Part shown: positions 11,301-23,900 of the stretch, one piece after another | Layout of the letters: the number at the start of each line of letters is the position of its first letter | Position numbering within the stretch: position 1 is the first letter of the stretch | Origin: Osmia lignaria lignaria | Lineage: Eukaryota > Arthropoda > Insecta > Hymenoptera > Megachilidae | Length of the DNA: 64,000 nucleotides | Direction of reading: 5' to 3' | NCBI RefSeq assembly: GCF_051020975.1 | Contig: NC_135046.1 | Coordinates: forward strand, 2,728,001 to 2,792,000 | Notes under the pieces: model-generated | Told to the model about the DNA's origin: nothing | Database searches by the model: none | What the model saw: the letters and a program-made list of their open reading frames with translations, nothing else | Position numbers and translations under genes: made by a program

Positions 11301-14097
11301 CTCAGAGGGCACAAAGCAACCGTACTCGTCAACGTGGAAGCGTTTTAATTATAACGGAACGTGAATTTGACCAGTGAAAAATTTTCATTTCTCCCTATCG
11401 GTCTGAGGATGATCCTTCTCCACTTTACTCGCTACGTGTTTGTACTGTTAATTAACTGCAAATATGCGCGAGGGTTTTCATCGTTACGAAAGAATTAAAA
11501 AGTGTACTCTTTAATTGTTACGAAGCTTGCATTGTTTAAAAAATCGTTTGATTACATTTTATTTCACTGCTGGAAGTACAGTTGATGAAGAAAATTTTAA
11601 GCTCGCACCAGAGACAAAGTGTAAATCATACGTCTGACAAAGCATGGCTGTTTCTACTGCGACGAAGGAGGTAATATCTTTTTTCAGTTCACGAAAAAGT
11701 TCAATCTTCTGGAGATTCAACTACGGTTGGGTAGAAATTTCGGCGGGAAAACGCGTATTCACGAGCCGGTGGCAAATATAACCGGGTAAACTTGGTTAGA
11801 GCCACGTTTCACCGGTGAAAAATCGCGGCTAATGGGAAAGATTGCTAAAGTTTCACGGAAACTTTCTTGGCGACTTTCGCCACGGCACCTTTCGCAATCG
11901 CGAAATTCCATTAAGTACGAAAACTAATTTCCAACTGAATATCCTGCCACCACTATTGCGTTACTTCTTTTTTTTCAACACATAAATCCTTGTAATTTAT
12001 CAACTATTCGATTATACAAAATTTGTAACGAGACAATGGAACTCTCAAGCTTATTCGAATCATCCTTCTCAATAAAACGAACTTGAGAGTCTCTTGGATT
12101 CTCCTTCAGAGACTTGTTAGGGCATTCCAAGGGTTCGTTAAAATGAATTAATCAAGTCAAAACGTTCTGGTCCCTTTGTTTCGTTAATGACTCACCGACA
12201 GCTGCTCCCATAATGGTAGGACAAAAAGGATGGGAAACGCGTTTCCGTATCTCGTTGGTCGTCTTCTTCCGTACGACATCCGGTGTCGCGATATTCGCTT
12301 TCGATGATTTACGAGGCGCGAAAAAGAGGCTGCCCTCGGCACGAGACACGAAACGAGTGCAGCTTCGGGGGACAATTTATTGTCGCATCGATCGTAACGA
12401 AGGGGAAATTCTATAAACTGCTCGTCGACGAGGCAATGAAGGAAAAATTGGATCGGCTGCAGTAGTGGCCTGTTGGAGAGGGCGACGAGAGTTATTGGAG
12501 AGGAGACAAATGAAATCGGAAAGCGCGCTCGTAAAAATAGGATAATTCGAAATTGACCGAGCAACGCGAATCCCTCGGTGGCCTCTTTATTATTCTTCAC
12601 CTACCGATTCTCAGCTTCTGGAAAAAGAGAATAGCTAATAAAAGGAGAACAATTTATTTCCTTGAAATCATTTTATGGATTTGCAAATTTCTTCAATTCT
12701 TTTCAAAGCCTTAAATGGTAAACGAAAATTGATCGACGAAGTTTAAAGTAAAGTAGATCCGGTAGTTTTTCAGATATTTTGGTCACGCGTTTCAAAAATG
12801 TGCTTCCTAGAAGAGAAGAAACTTTTTAAACCTTATAACTTCGCCGGTTTAATTTGAAATTTTCAGAGACATAATTCTGAAATCAGAAAATTTCAAGGAA
12901 TACGGATCCTTAGCCATTTCTTTGTAGAATTCGCGTTACAAAATAATTTCACCGTCCAAGAAATGAATATCTCCAAGTTCTCTATTCCATTGTACCTTGT
13001 CAGAGAAATATTCGCGACAAGCACTAGTCGACTTCCGGTTGTATGGAACGTTAACAGTGACGCGACACGCCGTTACTTCTAGTTACCGAAGGCGCGGTAA
13101 CGTGTACGGTCTGTTAGTTGATGAAAGACGAGACACCATAATAAAGGAACGTTTGATCAAAGAGCACAACTAATGAAAGATACGGGGGAGTGGGGTGCTT
13201 GAAATGAAAAAGGTGACACCTTTTTCTATTTTTCTCTCTATTTTCTCCCTCTCTCTTTCTTTTTATTGGCTTTCTCTCGTTTGCTCAACGAAGTCTCGTT
13301 TAGAGTGCTTTCGATCTTCATTACGACAGGGATACCCGAGACTTTTATCATTGATCGTGAACGAAAGAGAGACGGTAGACTTTGTCTCGATGTCCCTCTG
13401 AAAGATTGTACATACCCTCTCGTGTAATTACGTTATATAAATTAACGTAGCTACGTAATAAAAGGAAGTCCTCGATTTAATTCGACTCGAAGTACGAATA
13501 AATGGTAGCATTAAGGTTCTCCTTTCGACAATTAGGCGCTCCTCTCTTAACCATTAAAAGGGTTCTCGTTTTCGCTAAAGAATAAAAAAAGAGAGAACTC
13601 TGAGAAAAACAGACTCGCGAACGATCAGAGACTCTCTAACCCTGTTTGTAGATAACGATATGTCCTTTTTTTTTTGTCGGTTTCGTTACATCGTTCGTTC
13701 GGCAATTAGGACGGCAATTAGACGTAAGAAAGTTTCTACCACAGTAATGATACCGGTGAACATTAACGCCCTTACTTCATCGCGTACCGTGCTTTCGATT
13801 GAAATCGTTCGTACGAAACTTTTTCTCCATCTTGTTGGATCTTATTTCACAGCACAGTCCATTAACTTCTTAAACAGAGATCATCAACTTGGATCGTATC
13901 CATTTTTGAGGATTGAGTTTTAAGTATTTTAATACTATATTTCGAAATAATGCCTGGTGATTAAAGTTAGATGATTAATTATATTAATAATTTTATCTCC
14001 AACTTTCAATTAGTGATTGATAATATCAATTTCTTGAGGCGAGTACTTGAGGTGTTGACTGGGGTAGTAGAAATACCTATAGATGGTCAGACGATCC

Positions 14098-14358
14098 GGG
14101 TTATTACGAATATTAAGATATTATATACTTCTAACTTTCCTTCTGTTATTAGAAATATTATTATTTTAAGATATTATATATTTCTAATCTTCTTTCTGTT
14201 ATTAGAAATATTATTATTTTAAGATATTATATATTTCTAATTTTCCTTCTATTATTAGAAATATTATTATTTTAAGATATTATATATTTCTATTTTTCCT
14301 CCTGTTATTAGGAATATTATTATTTTAAGATATATATTTCTAATTTTCCTTCTGTTTC
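14098..14358. repeat. 53-bp AT-rich minisatellite, about 5 units
   Basis: Unit boundaries (the word GTTATTAG or variants) fall at 14145, 14198, 14251 and 14304, a strict 53-bp step. The final unit is shortened by three bases to 14354. Each unit contains TTATTATTTTAAGATATTAT. Confidence 0.9.
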
Positions 14359-15884
14359 TATTCTTCGATTATTTGATCAATTTCACCGTGTACCTCATCG
14401 ACCGCCATTGACCCTCTAACGCAATCAGTGGGTGTTTGAATCAACTTGTCAGCCGATAGATTGAAGCGTTTTAATTGTTCCGTTGATGGAAACGTGATCG
14501 TTGTTCTAGGGATACGTAATCGTAAGTTGTGTCGGTCAATCGATTAATTAACACGGATTAGTAGAGTTTCTAATCATCGCTTAGATTGGATATCCTGTAC
14601 TGTAAACGCATGATACAGTGGATAATGACCAGGGTAAATAGAGTTTGTTGTCTCTGGATTATCGTTGCTAATTGCAGTTTGCGTAAAGCCAGGGCTGCTT
14701 CGATCGACGAAATAGACGCTGCTCGGCTGGTTGTACAGAATCGAACCAGGACAATGGATCACACGGGCAAATATTGACCGCAACAAATATAGGACGGCCC
14801 TGGCAATCAAAACGTCAGCCAGCTTAATTTATACCGTCACCAGACTGTCGAACAGTTCTTTTTTTCTTTTCTCTCCTACAGTTTCGTCGCGTCGCAAATT
14901 GTTTCGCGTTCATCGAAAGCTGAAGGGCCCTGGCACGCGTTTCGAAAATGCCACGATATACCTTGCTGGAATTCCATCGCTAGCTAAAACGAGCGAAATC
15001 GATGGGAATTTCGTAAATGTCTAACCGTCAATCGTCGAATTGTAATTCCTGGAAACCTATTAGCACGTGGCAGGAGAAACTGATTATTTATACTGAAAAT
15101 TTTCGATGGACATTCATTTCTTTAGAAGCAGTATTCATTAATCAATTCTTAACAAATTTGGTAGGTTTCAAAATTTTTCAAAATTAACTTTATAGCAATA
15201 GAGGTGCTAATTTCGATATTGATAGACATTACAAATTAATTATTCATTGAAAATGTATTCAGTCATTATCCTGCATGACATTGTTAAAATATTAATGAAC
15301 TGCGTGATTGATTTAGTTGAATGTATAACAAGTGCACGCGTAAATAACATCATAAAGGACTAATAAATAATTAATATAATAATTACATTTATTGACCTAT
15401 CACGGTTATTAATATTGACGTAACAACGATTTCAGTAGTACGAAATATTATATCTCATACATAAACTTTAAATTGATTCGTTGTCGGTTAATTTGTATTA
15501 AAAACATCGACGAAACCTTTGCGCAGTCATTTTTTCTGGACTTTAATCTAGCTATTGACATAAGACAAGTGTCATTTCACGATACTTTAATATGTTATCG
15601 AATCGTGTCAGGGTACATATGTTTCGAAACTGTTCATGCGCAACGGATCCAAGAGATAGCGTAATGTTTTAGGCCGATTTCATCCCATGACTCGATATAC
15701 AGATTTTTGGCAGAGAAAACAAGCTTAACGTTCCCTTATCAGATAAACGTTGTTACGTATTCGAACAAATCTGTTGGAACGAATCGCGATTTCTGTCGCA
15801 ACGAGTTTAGATCGTTGCGCAACCGAGAAACGTTCGAGCAACACCGAGGAAATATTTTTAATTTCTCTGTTCTTTTGGTTGCAG

Positions 15885-16021
15885 AGTTGTTAATTAAGAA
15901 TGCGCGATGACACGGCGAATTTATCAGTGGACAGCAAACGACCCGCGCGAGAAGGCGCAGGGTATGGAAATGGAACCCCAAAAAACAAACTCTCACCGCC
16001 AGGAAAAAATATTCTTGAAGT
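15885..16021 (+). CDS. Mdr49: Candidate first coding exon of the ABCB transporter
   Basis: A pyrimidine-rich tract ending TTGCAG (15884) precedes it and a perfect GTAAGT donor follows at 16022. Two overlapping frames are open. The ATG at 15907 (MTRRIYQWTANDP start) leaves one base, which joins in frame to the exon at 17833 and adds 53 residues. The ATG at 15900 (MRDDTANLSVDSK start) reads more like a hydrophilic transporter N-terminus, but with this donor it shifts out of frame and would stop quickly at 17833. Either the 15907 frame is used, or a further small exon or alternative splice site lies between. Frame choice is unresolved. Confidence 0.4.
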
Positions 16022-17832
16022 GTAAGTACACGAATACTAAGTTTCTACTAAATAACTCTTTCCTCCCCTCGAAGTACCTTTAAGAATTCTGTAATAATTA
16101 TCACGAACCAGGAAGATTGGGGGTAGTTATTTCATCGACGACACGTTCAATGAACTTTCCAAAGAACGTGTGGGCGGGAGGGGGATTACAAAAGAAGGGT
16201 CAGGTTATCCGTCTTCTGATCGACGGTTATAATGTTCGATGATCGATGGGGTGAAAAATCGCGATTTTTATTTTTTAAGCTGAAACGTTCGATCATCGAT
16301 GATCGATCGATGGTCGAAGACGATAATCAGCGTTTCGCGAATCGATGTAGAAGTTCGAACGATGATAACGTTTCCACTGGATTATTAAATGATTTCTCTG
16401 CCGCGATGTGTTCGATGAAGAAACTCGCGAATTAAAACGGTCTCCTCGATGGATCGTTATCGTTTCCCAGCGAACGGGCCACGAGAATTTGCATTCGGTC
16501 GTCGTGGCGGAACATTGCCGAGAAACTTTTGGGAGATTGATCGGTTCGAGTGGCGACAGATGATGGAAACTACGGGCGCAGATGGGGCGCGTGCGAAAAT
16601 TTTTCTCCGAGAATAGTTTCACGAGTTTTCGTTCGACCGATTATTCACGGAAACCTCGTTCGATATTATTGAACCCGGGATTAAAGTCGATCCAAATTAT
16701 TCACGCGTTTCATTGGCGACAAATTCGATTACCATTAATAATTAATATTTTTCTATTTGTTTCTCAGATATTCTAAAGGCATGAAAATCATTGTGCAATA
16801 AATTGCAGTGACTCGTTTCCGAATTAAAAGGAAACAAAAAAATAATCTAAAGCAATTATTACTCATCGTGAAAAGCATTGTTGCCAAAGTGACGCGTTGT
16901 TAGAAAGGAAAAGTTTGCTACCCTTAATCGACAAGTGGAAGTTTTCGAACGCGTATCGCAACCCCCGGGGGGTAAATTCGTCGGTGTAACAGCACCGTAG
17001 GCCGTGCAGCTGGCAGGCTCTTGCGTTCTCCGTAGAAAATGCCGATCGTAGATTCGTCGCAGGAGTTTCGAACAGCAATTACGCTGCTAATGGAGGCCCC
17101 ACGGGAAGATATCCCGACTTCGGCCAAGTCCAGAGCCAGACGGTTCGGGTTCGGCTTCGGTTCTCCCTGTTCACCGTGACGAGCGAGAAACTTCCGTTTT
17201 TCCTTCACGCCCCGACGAGCATCCAGCACGCCTCGCGTGTTCACGCTGATACGCGCGAACCGTCGATTTACACGCTGTTCCAAGCTGATTTATGATAGCC
17301 TGCGACGCAACCTGCCACTCGGCTCGTTCCTTACCCCCTTAGAATAATGGGAATCGATCTTCCGGAAAGTTGCAAACAGGAAAAGTCTTTGTTGAATTTT
17401 TTCTTCCCCCACCGCAAGTTTCTTGTTTAGTTTAAGCAACAAAGTGGCGCAATTTTGTCTGAGAAGAGAGTCATCGTTGAATATTGAAGTTTATGGTATT
17501 TTCTACGGAGAATATTTTGAAAAATTTTCGTTATTTCGTTCCAAAAACGAAACGAAATCGTATGTCATCGATTTCACAAATTAATTGCATGAAATAGACA
17601 CCGTTCGCTTTGACGTACGTTTAATAATCCAGTTAACGAACCGATCGCCGGGAATTACACTCGTCACGAATCACTAGGTTTCGAATAATTTTCCACGATG
17701 AAATTTACGTTATCATTTCTGATTACGAAACGAGGGATACCATATGTTATAAAGTTTCTCTTCGTTGACGAACGCGAAATTAATTGTTCCAGAATGTTGT
17801 ATGTACGGTACCATGTGTATATTTTATTTCAG
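16022..17832. other. Probable intron upstream of the transporter exons
   Basis: No coding exon supported. A good acceptor-like tract ends at about 16768 (TTTGTTTCTCAG), but every frame after it closes quickly. A small exon bridging the frame of the ATG at 15900 to the exon at 17833 could not be found. Confidence 0.4.
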
Positions 17833-17902
17833 ACAAGCTCCAAGACGTGGAGAAGGATAAAGAGGAAACTGAGTATATGCTACAAGAGAATGGCAAACCG
17901 AT
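17833..17902 (+). CDS. Mdr49: ABCB exon: N-terminal cytoplasmic tail
   Basis: Acceptor TTATTTCAG ends at 17832. The open frame encodes an acidic/basic hydrophilic stretch (KLQDVEKDKEETEYMLQENG) followed by KP and a split codon. The donor is weak (GTACGA at 17903), yet it is the GT that leaves the two bases needed by the next exon. The in-frame ATG at 17877-17879 is the fallback start. The match to the following exon phase and the charged composition support coding status. Confidence 0.65.
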
Positions 17903-20900
17903 GTACGAATAACATTCTTAACAGATGAAATGATTTTATTGTTAAAAAAAAAAAGATAGGACAAGAGAATATCACGGAGATTCAGGATCGTTTAATTGAA
18001 AAATCGTGGGAATAATTAAGAGAATCCTCGTCCTAGCGATCCGGAAGAATCGTATAAATTTATCACAACTGTTTTTTTTTTTTTTAATTTGAAGTAAAAT
18101 GCAATTTTTGTACCGAGAATGTTTCCAGATCGATAGCTTTTAATTGTAATAAAAATATAAGATTTAACTAAATGAAACGTTTCTGTTTGATAAAACGATT
18201 AATTCTTCTTTCACGATCTGGAAGCACTATTCGATTCATAGTAAATCACGATTCCACGCGAACATAGAACAAAGGAATAAGAGAGAATACGTGGACGTAA
18301 ACGTTGCTGGATGGAAGTTTGATTAAAAATCAACATTGCTTTTTGTCCACAGTGAATTCGTGCCACCGCAAACGAAGGAGGACGATAAACCGGCCCCGGT
18401 CGAGCCATCCTTACCGCCTGTGCCTTATTACAAGCTCGTGAGTGCTTTTTCATCGATATCATATGAAATTACATAAAATAAATAAATTATTCGTAACAAT
18501 ACCGCGGTTCTTCGAACCGATCGATCGATCGTGTTTGTTTCTATTTAGAAGCAGTCTGCATGCATTCATTAATCAAAGTTTCAGGCCGAGGATTAATTTT
18601 CTCGCCGGTTAAATGTGCTGTAAATAAAAAGAGAAAACGGTCAAGTTTGGACGCGCTAAATCATCGGAGAATATGTTTCTGAAATTTTCGACTAGTTCGC
18701 GACAAATTGCTGTTCCGGCATCGCGGTGAAATTCCGTGTCAGTCGGATAATTAACATAACGTCGATGCTCGCGAGCGATTAATTAAAATTCACCCGGTGA
18801 TTCGTCTCGTTTCACACGACCGCAGCCACGTTCGGTTCGTGGAAAGTTTGAATTTCGGTTTTAACCCTTTGAGCACCGACGATTCGATGCTTCTCGAATG
18901 TTTGCACGTATAATGTTATTTATGGTATTTTCTGAAATTTTAATTAAGAATCGGTATCGGATCGTGTTGACAGTTTCGATTTGCAACATGCGGGGAGCTG
19001 ATGTTGATATTCGGTGGCCTGATCATGGGGACATTGACAGGCCTTTGCATCCCGATCTCGACCATTCAGTACGGAGAATTCACCACGTTGCTGGTGGATC
19101 GTAACATGGTGAATCAAACGAGCACGCCGACACTCATCATGAAGTGGTTCGGAGGAGGAAAGGTCTTGTAAGTCTTGGCACAACCAGACACGCCTACTGA
19201 ATCTCGTATTTTTAGAACTAGCCTAGGGTGAGCGTTTCCTTTGGGTGTGTTTTGTATGTTTGCAAGAGAGAGGGAAAAAAATAGATCGTTCGAGGTAATG
19301 TTACGTTGTCCGGTTCAATTTGGATCGGAATCAAATTAATCGAATCGAGGGAAATAGATTATAAGGTTGATGTTTAATGGAAGAAACCGTTTAGGCTTTT
19401 CTAAATTTAATCCTCTGTGATTTATTAGGTATATACGACTAATTATTTTCTTATCCGTACAAAGAAGCCTTAAAATATAAATTCGGTATGTTTTATCAAA
19501 GTTGGAGGATTAATATATATTTGATAGGGGGATACAAGGGATTAAGCGGAATACTGTTAGGTATTGCATAAGCTCTGTTTGTTAATCTCTTTGTACATAC
19601 ACACGTGGAAGAAACTCTCACGAATAATTCTTCGTATATTTCTTTAATTAAATATTATCGTTAACGTTTTGTTTACACAATTTATGTATCTGCCTGATAC
19701 TCTTCAAAATTCGATATCTTCGTGTACCTACCTGTCAATGCCAAGAAGGATTATTGATTTATTATAGGTAGTTGCCGATGAATTTGTTTGCATTTCATCG
19801 TTACGATAATCTTCGATAATTTCCTATCCAGGGCACCTAACGCGACTTACGAAGAAAGGATGGCTGCACTTTACGACGACTCGGTGGCCTTTGGCATATC
19901 CTCCGCGACGCTGTCTTGCTTCCAATTTGTCTTCGCCGTGTTCACGGTCGACTTGTTAAACATCGCAGCTTTCAGACAAATCGCGAGAGTACGGAAGATG
20001 TTTCTGCGATCGGTTCTCAGGCAAGACATGACATGGTACGACATCAACACGTCGACCAATTTCGCCAGCAGGATCACAGAGTGAGTGTCAAACGAAACCC
20101 ATTTTTGCGTTGGGAAACAGGGTGAATTCGACTAGTAATGAAATCAATATATGTCGAATCGTCACGATCGAAGGATATCCTCGAAATCATGTATAAGCTA
20201 CTACTTAAGGAACTGGATTTTATCGCGATAGAGTTTGGAGAGGAATATCGTAGCTTCTTCGATCCGAATGTCCGTGAACGAATGTAAACGCGTCCTGACC
20301 CGAGAAAGGACGAGCAAAGTTCAGGAAACGAGATCCTCTCATCAACAGGTGGCCGTTCTCGCGAAACTCCTCATCCTTACCCGATACAATGTCTCCATTT
20401 GCGGTCGTGTAATTATCGAGAAGTCAAGGACGAGATATACGTGCTTGCAAAATTAATATAACCGTGTTGCGTAATCAATTTTATTTCAAGAAGAGTCTGT
20501 TCGATATTGCACAAGCTATCCTACCGGGATTGCGACACGACATTTTATAACGTCTCTTTTCCAAACATTTTTCCTTGATTCTTCTAAAGAAAATCAAAGA
20601 CGGAATTAAAATCATCCAAGGATTGATATCGACGATATTCGAAATTTTCATTCCTTTATTTTCTTTGGCATTGTTAGATAAAAGAGTTTGATGACTCCGT
20701 CAAGGGGTCACCGACATCTAACGATACACGACATTCGTTCTCGTTGAGAATTGATCGAACGAATGAAAATATTCTGATTCATGTTTTTCACGGAAACTCG
20801 ATGCCGAGATTTCAGTCAGGCTCGTTGCCATCTGCCCGAAGGTGATCTACGTACGCAGTTAGCGTAAGTTCACGGGTTAGTTCTATCGAAAATTGCCGTT

Positions 20901-23900
20901 GACGAAAATAACACGGGCTTCGGGCAGCCATTCAGCGAATTAATTAAAGTCCTATCTTACGCAGAGGGTCACCTTGATAGCACCCGTATAACTGTGCGAG
21001 CAATAGAACCGAAATTAACGAAGAGCAGTTATTGTAATCGCTGCTCTTATCGTATCAGATAAAATTAACGCCAAGGCTACGAGTCATCGTCTCTTTATTA
21101 TTTGTACACAACATTTCTACGCTTATTTCAAGTTCAACGAGGAGGTATGAAATTTCTAAAACTAAAATATCCCGTTTCGTTCGTTTCTTTTTAGGGACTT
21201 GGACAAAATGAAGGACGGTATCAGCGAGAAGCTCGGAGTGTTCACCTACTTAATGGTTTCGTTCATCTCGTCGATCATTATTTCGTTCGTTTACGGTTGG
21301 AAATTAACGCTTGTAGTGCTGAGTTGTGCACCGATCATCGTGATTGCCACTGCGGTGGTGGCGAAAGTTCAAAGTTCCTTGACAGCCCAAGAATTGTCTG
21401 CTTACGGCCAGGCTGGCAGCGTAGCTGAAGAAGTATTGGGGGCCATTAGGACGGTGATTGCGTTCAATGGCGAACAGAAGGAAGTAGACAGATACGCGGA
21501 GAAGCTTGTGCCGGCTGAGAAAACCGGGATAAGACGTGGAATGTGGTCTGGAGTTGGTGGAGGTGTGATGTGGTTCATCATATACCTCAGCTACGCCATT
21601 GCCTTTTGGTAGGTCCATATTTTCAACAATAATTCGTCAAAAGTTTTTAACACATTATCGCCAGTGTAAAATTAAAAACTGTAAGCGTCTGCAATTTAAA
21701 GGAAGTTAAAATTAAAACTTTGCTTCTATTTGCTATTTCTTTTCTTTTTTGTATTTCCATGGAAGTCATTAATCATCCAAGGAACGCACAAGTACAAGTA
21801 ACAAGCAACTTCAATTACACACCACGAAAAAATGGCGTTGATTGGATCGATTTTAAGTGGCGTGTTCAGAAGGTTCCAAAGGATTTCATCCCTGTAATTT
21901 CTTATATATATCAAAAGAAATGAGACTAGATTCAGTGCGCAAGTCGGTTGCTTTCTTTCCTCATCAGTCTTTTGATTTATAATCAATCGAAATTATAAAT
22001 TATAATTTATAAAACTTCTTCTTCCAGAAAGGAATTAAAGTAGTTTTCCAAAAGATAATGAAAAAAATAGGCCACTATTGTTTTTAGTAGAAACATTGAA
22101 AATTTATTCGCGTAACTGGCTAAAGTGAATAAAGGGTAGTGGATAGAATTTCTGGAAGCTTTTGAACACTTGACGTGTATTTACTGAGAAGGCTTTTCAG
22201 AAATACGTTAGCCGATAGATTCGCAGACGTTAGGGTTGTGTTTCTAGAGTAAATGCTTTCGAGGAGAGCAAACAGCCATGAGCGGAGTAGAAACGGGTCA
22301 ACCATGTTGCTTTTACATTGTGCCGGGAATGTTTCGAGCAAAAGCTGTTTGGTTTAAAAGGGAGACATTGGGTGACGCGATGCTTTGTTTGTCGCTAAAA
22401 GTGGCGACCTTGAATGTATTCTCCTTTAACTCGATGTGTAAACGATCTTTATTCGAAACGTTGTTACCTGTTCCGTCAAATGTTCACTTTAGAATTACAA
22501 ATGATTAACCTGATAAACCTGAAGGCCAGGTTTTACTCTCAAAGTCTGATCAAACATCGACCTATATCGCTGTTCGTCCTTAACAGGTACGGTGTCCAGT
22601 TGATTCTGGAGGACAGGCCAAAGGAAGTGAAAGAATACACACCGGCGGTGTTGGTGATCGTGTTTTTCGGTGTGTTGGCTGGTGCACAGAACATGGGTCT
22701 AACGTCGCCTCATCTCGAGGCGTTCGCGGTCGCTAGAGGTTCGGCCGCGGCGATCTTCCAGGTCCTCGATCACGTGCCATCGATCGACAGTTTGAGCAAA
22801 GAAGGGATGAAACTTCCATCCGTCACCGGAGAGATCGAGTTCAAGAACGTGCATTTCCAGTATCCCGCACGAAAGGACGTGAAGGTGCTTCAAGGCTTAA
22901 ATCTGAAGATCAATCACGGGGAGACCGTGGCCCTTGTCGGCGGATCAGGCTGCGGAAAGTCCACCTGTCTGCAACTCATTCAAAGACTCTACGATCCGCA
23001 CAAAGGACAGGCAAGTAAAAGAAGCGTCTACCTTCGTTTATACGATTTAATTATAAGACGCGTAAACAATTATTTGTAGCATTTAACGTTTGTACATATA
23101 TTTCCTGTTTCTTCATCCGAGACGGTGGAACGCTGTTACGGAAAGTTGCGATGAATTTTCAGAACGATGGTTGTAAGTTCGCTTTTCCAATTTGTTTGTT
23201 TACCGAGGGTAGAGCAATTTATTGCAACGTAAGACCGTGTCGTATTTTTGTACAGACGTTGCGTAACGAGCTCGGTTAATAACCAGCCGTCGAGTCATGA
23301 ATATCTGGATGATGTTTTTGTTTTCGGTGAAATTACAATGGCATCGGGTAAAGCAGCCGGCTACGCGAGCCATTACAGCTCTCGTTCGAAGAACCACTTT
23401 ATCAGTCCAGCCATTCCTCTTCCAGCCTTTAATAACCGCTACTCGTTACAATTTATTTGTTGATTGTTGTTCCTAAGGTCCTCCACAATTGCAAATTTCC
23501 TTCATTTTAAAGACGTTTCTGCATTCGGAATGTTCTTTTCCAGCTCTTCTCTTAATTTTTCATTCAGTTTTTGAAACGGTGCATTTCAGTTGCTACTTTC
23601 AAAATGACGAAGGGCTCTTTTTTTGTATAAAAAATTTGTAGGTTTCTGCGATGTACATCTTTCCTGAGTTACCTTCTAGTGTAATATAAAAAAGAACAGA
23701 GTAGAAGATGAAGCAAGTTTATTACTTTCTTTTCTTCTCCACATGAGCCACTTGGAAATTTACCAAATAATTGATGTTGCAACACGAGGCGATGCGTTTT
23801 GGGGCCACCTGGTCTGTGCCTTATTCCCACCATCTCTCACAATATTAATATAACTCTCGATCTTGTTGATTAACTTTAAGAAAAATTAATCAAAATACCG

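Larger units (their letters stand above)
4174..15884. other. Large intron or intergenic stretch
   Basis: No coding exon could be supported on either strand. It holds local tandem duplications (4196-4502, 5881-6080, 14098-14358) and copies of a dispersed motif near 7914-8335, listed separately. The remainder looks like ordinary AT-rich insect intron sequence. Confidence 0.5.

Noticed and set aside
23014..23019. GT donor (GTAAAA) as the normal donor for the Walker A exon
   Set aside because: It would shift the frame and destroy the conserved VLLDG / Q-loop reading of the next exon.
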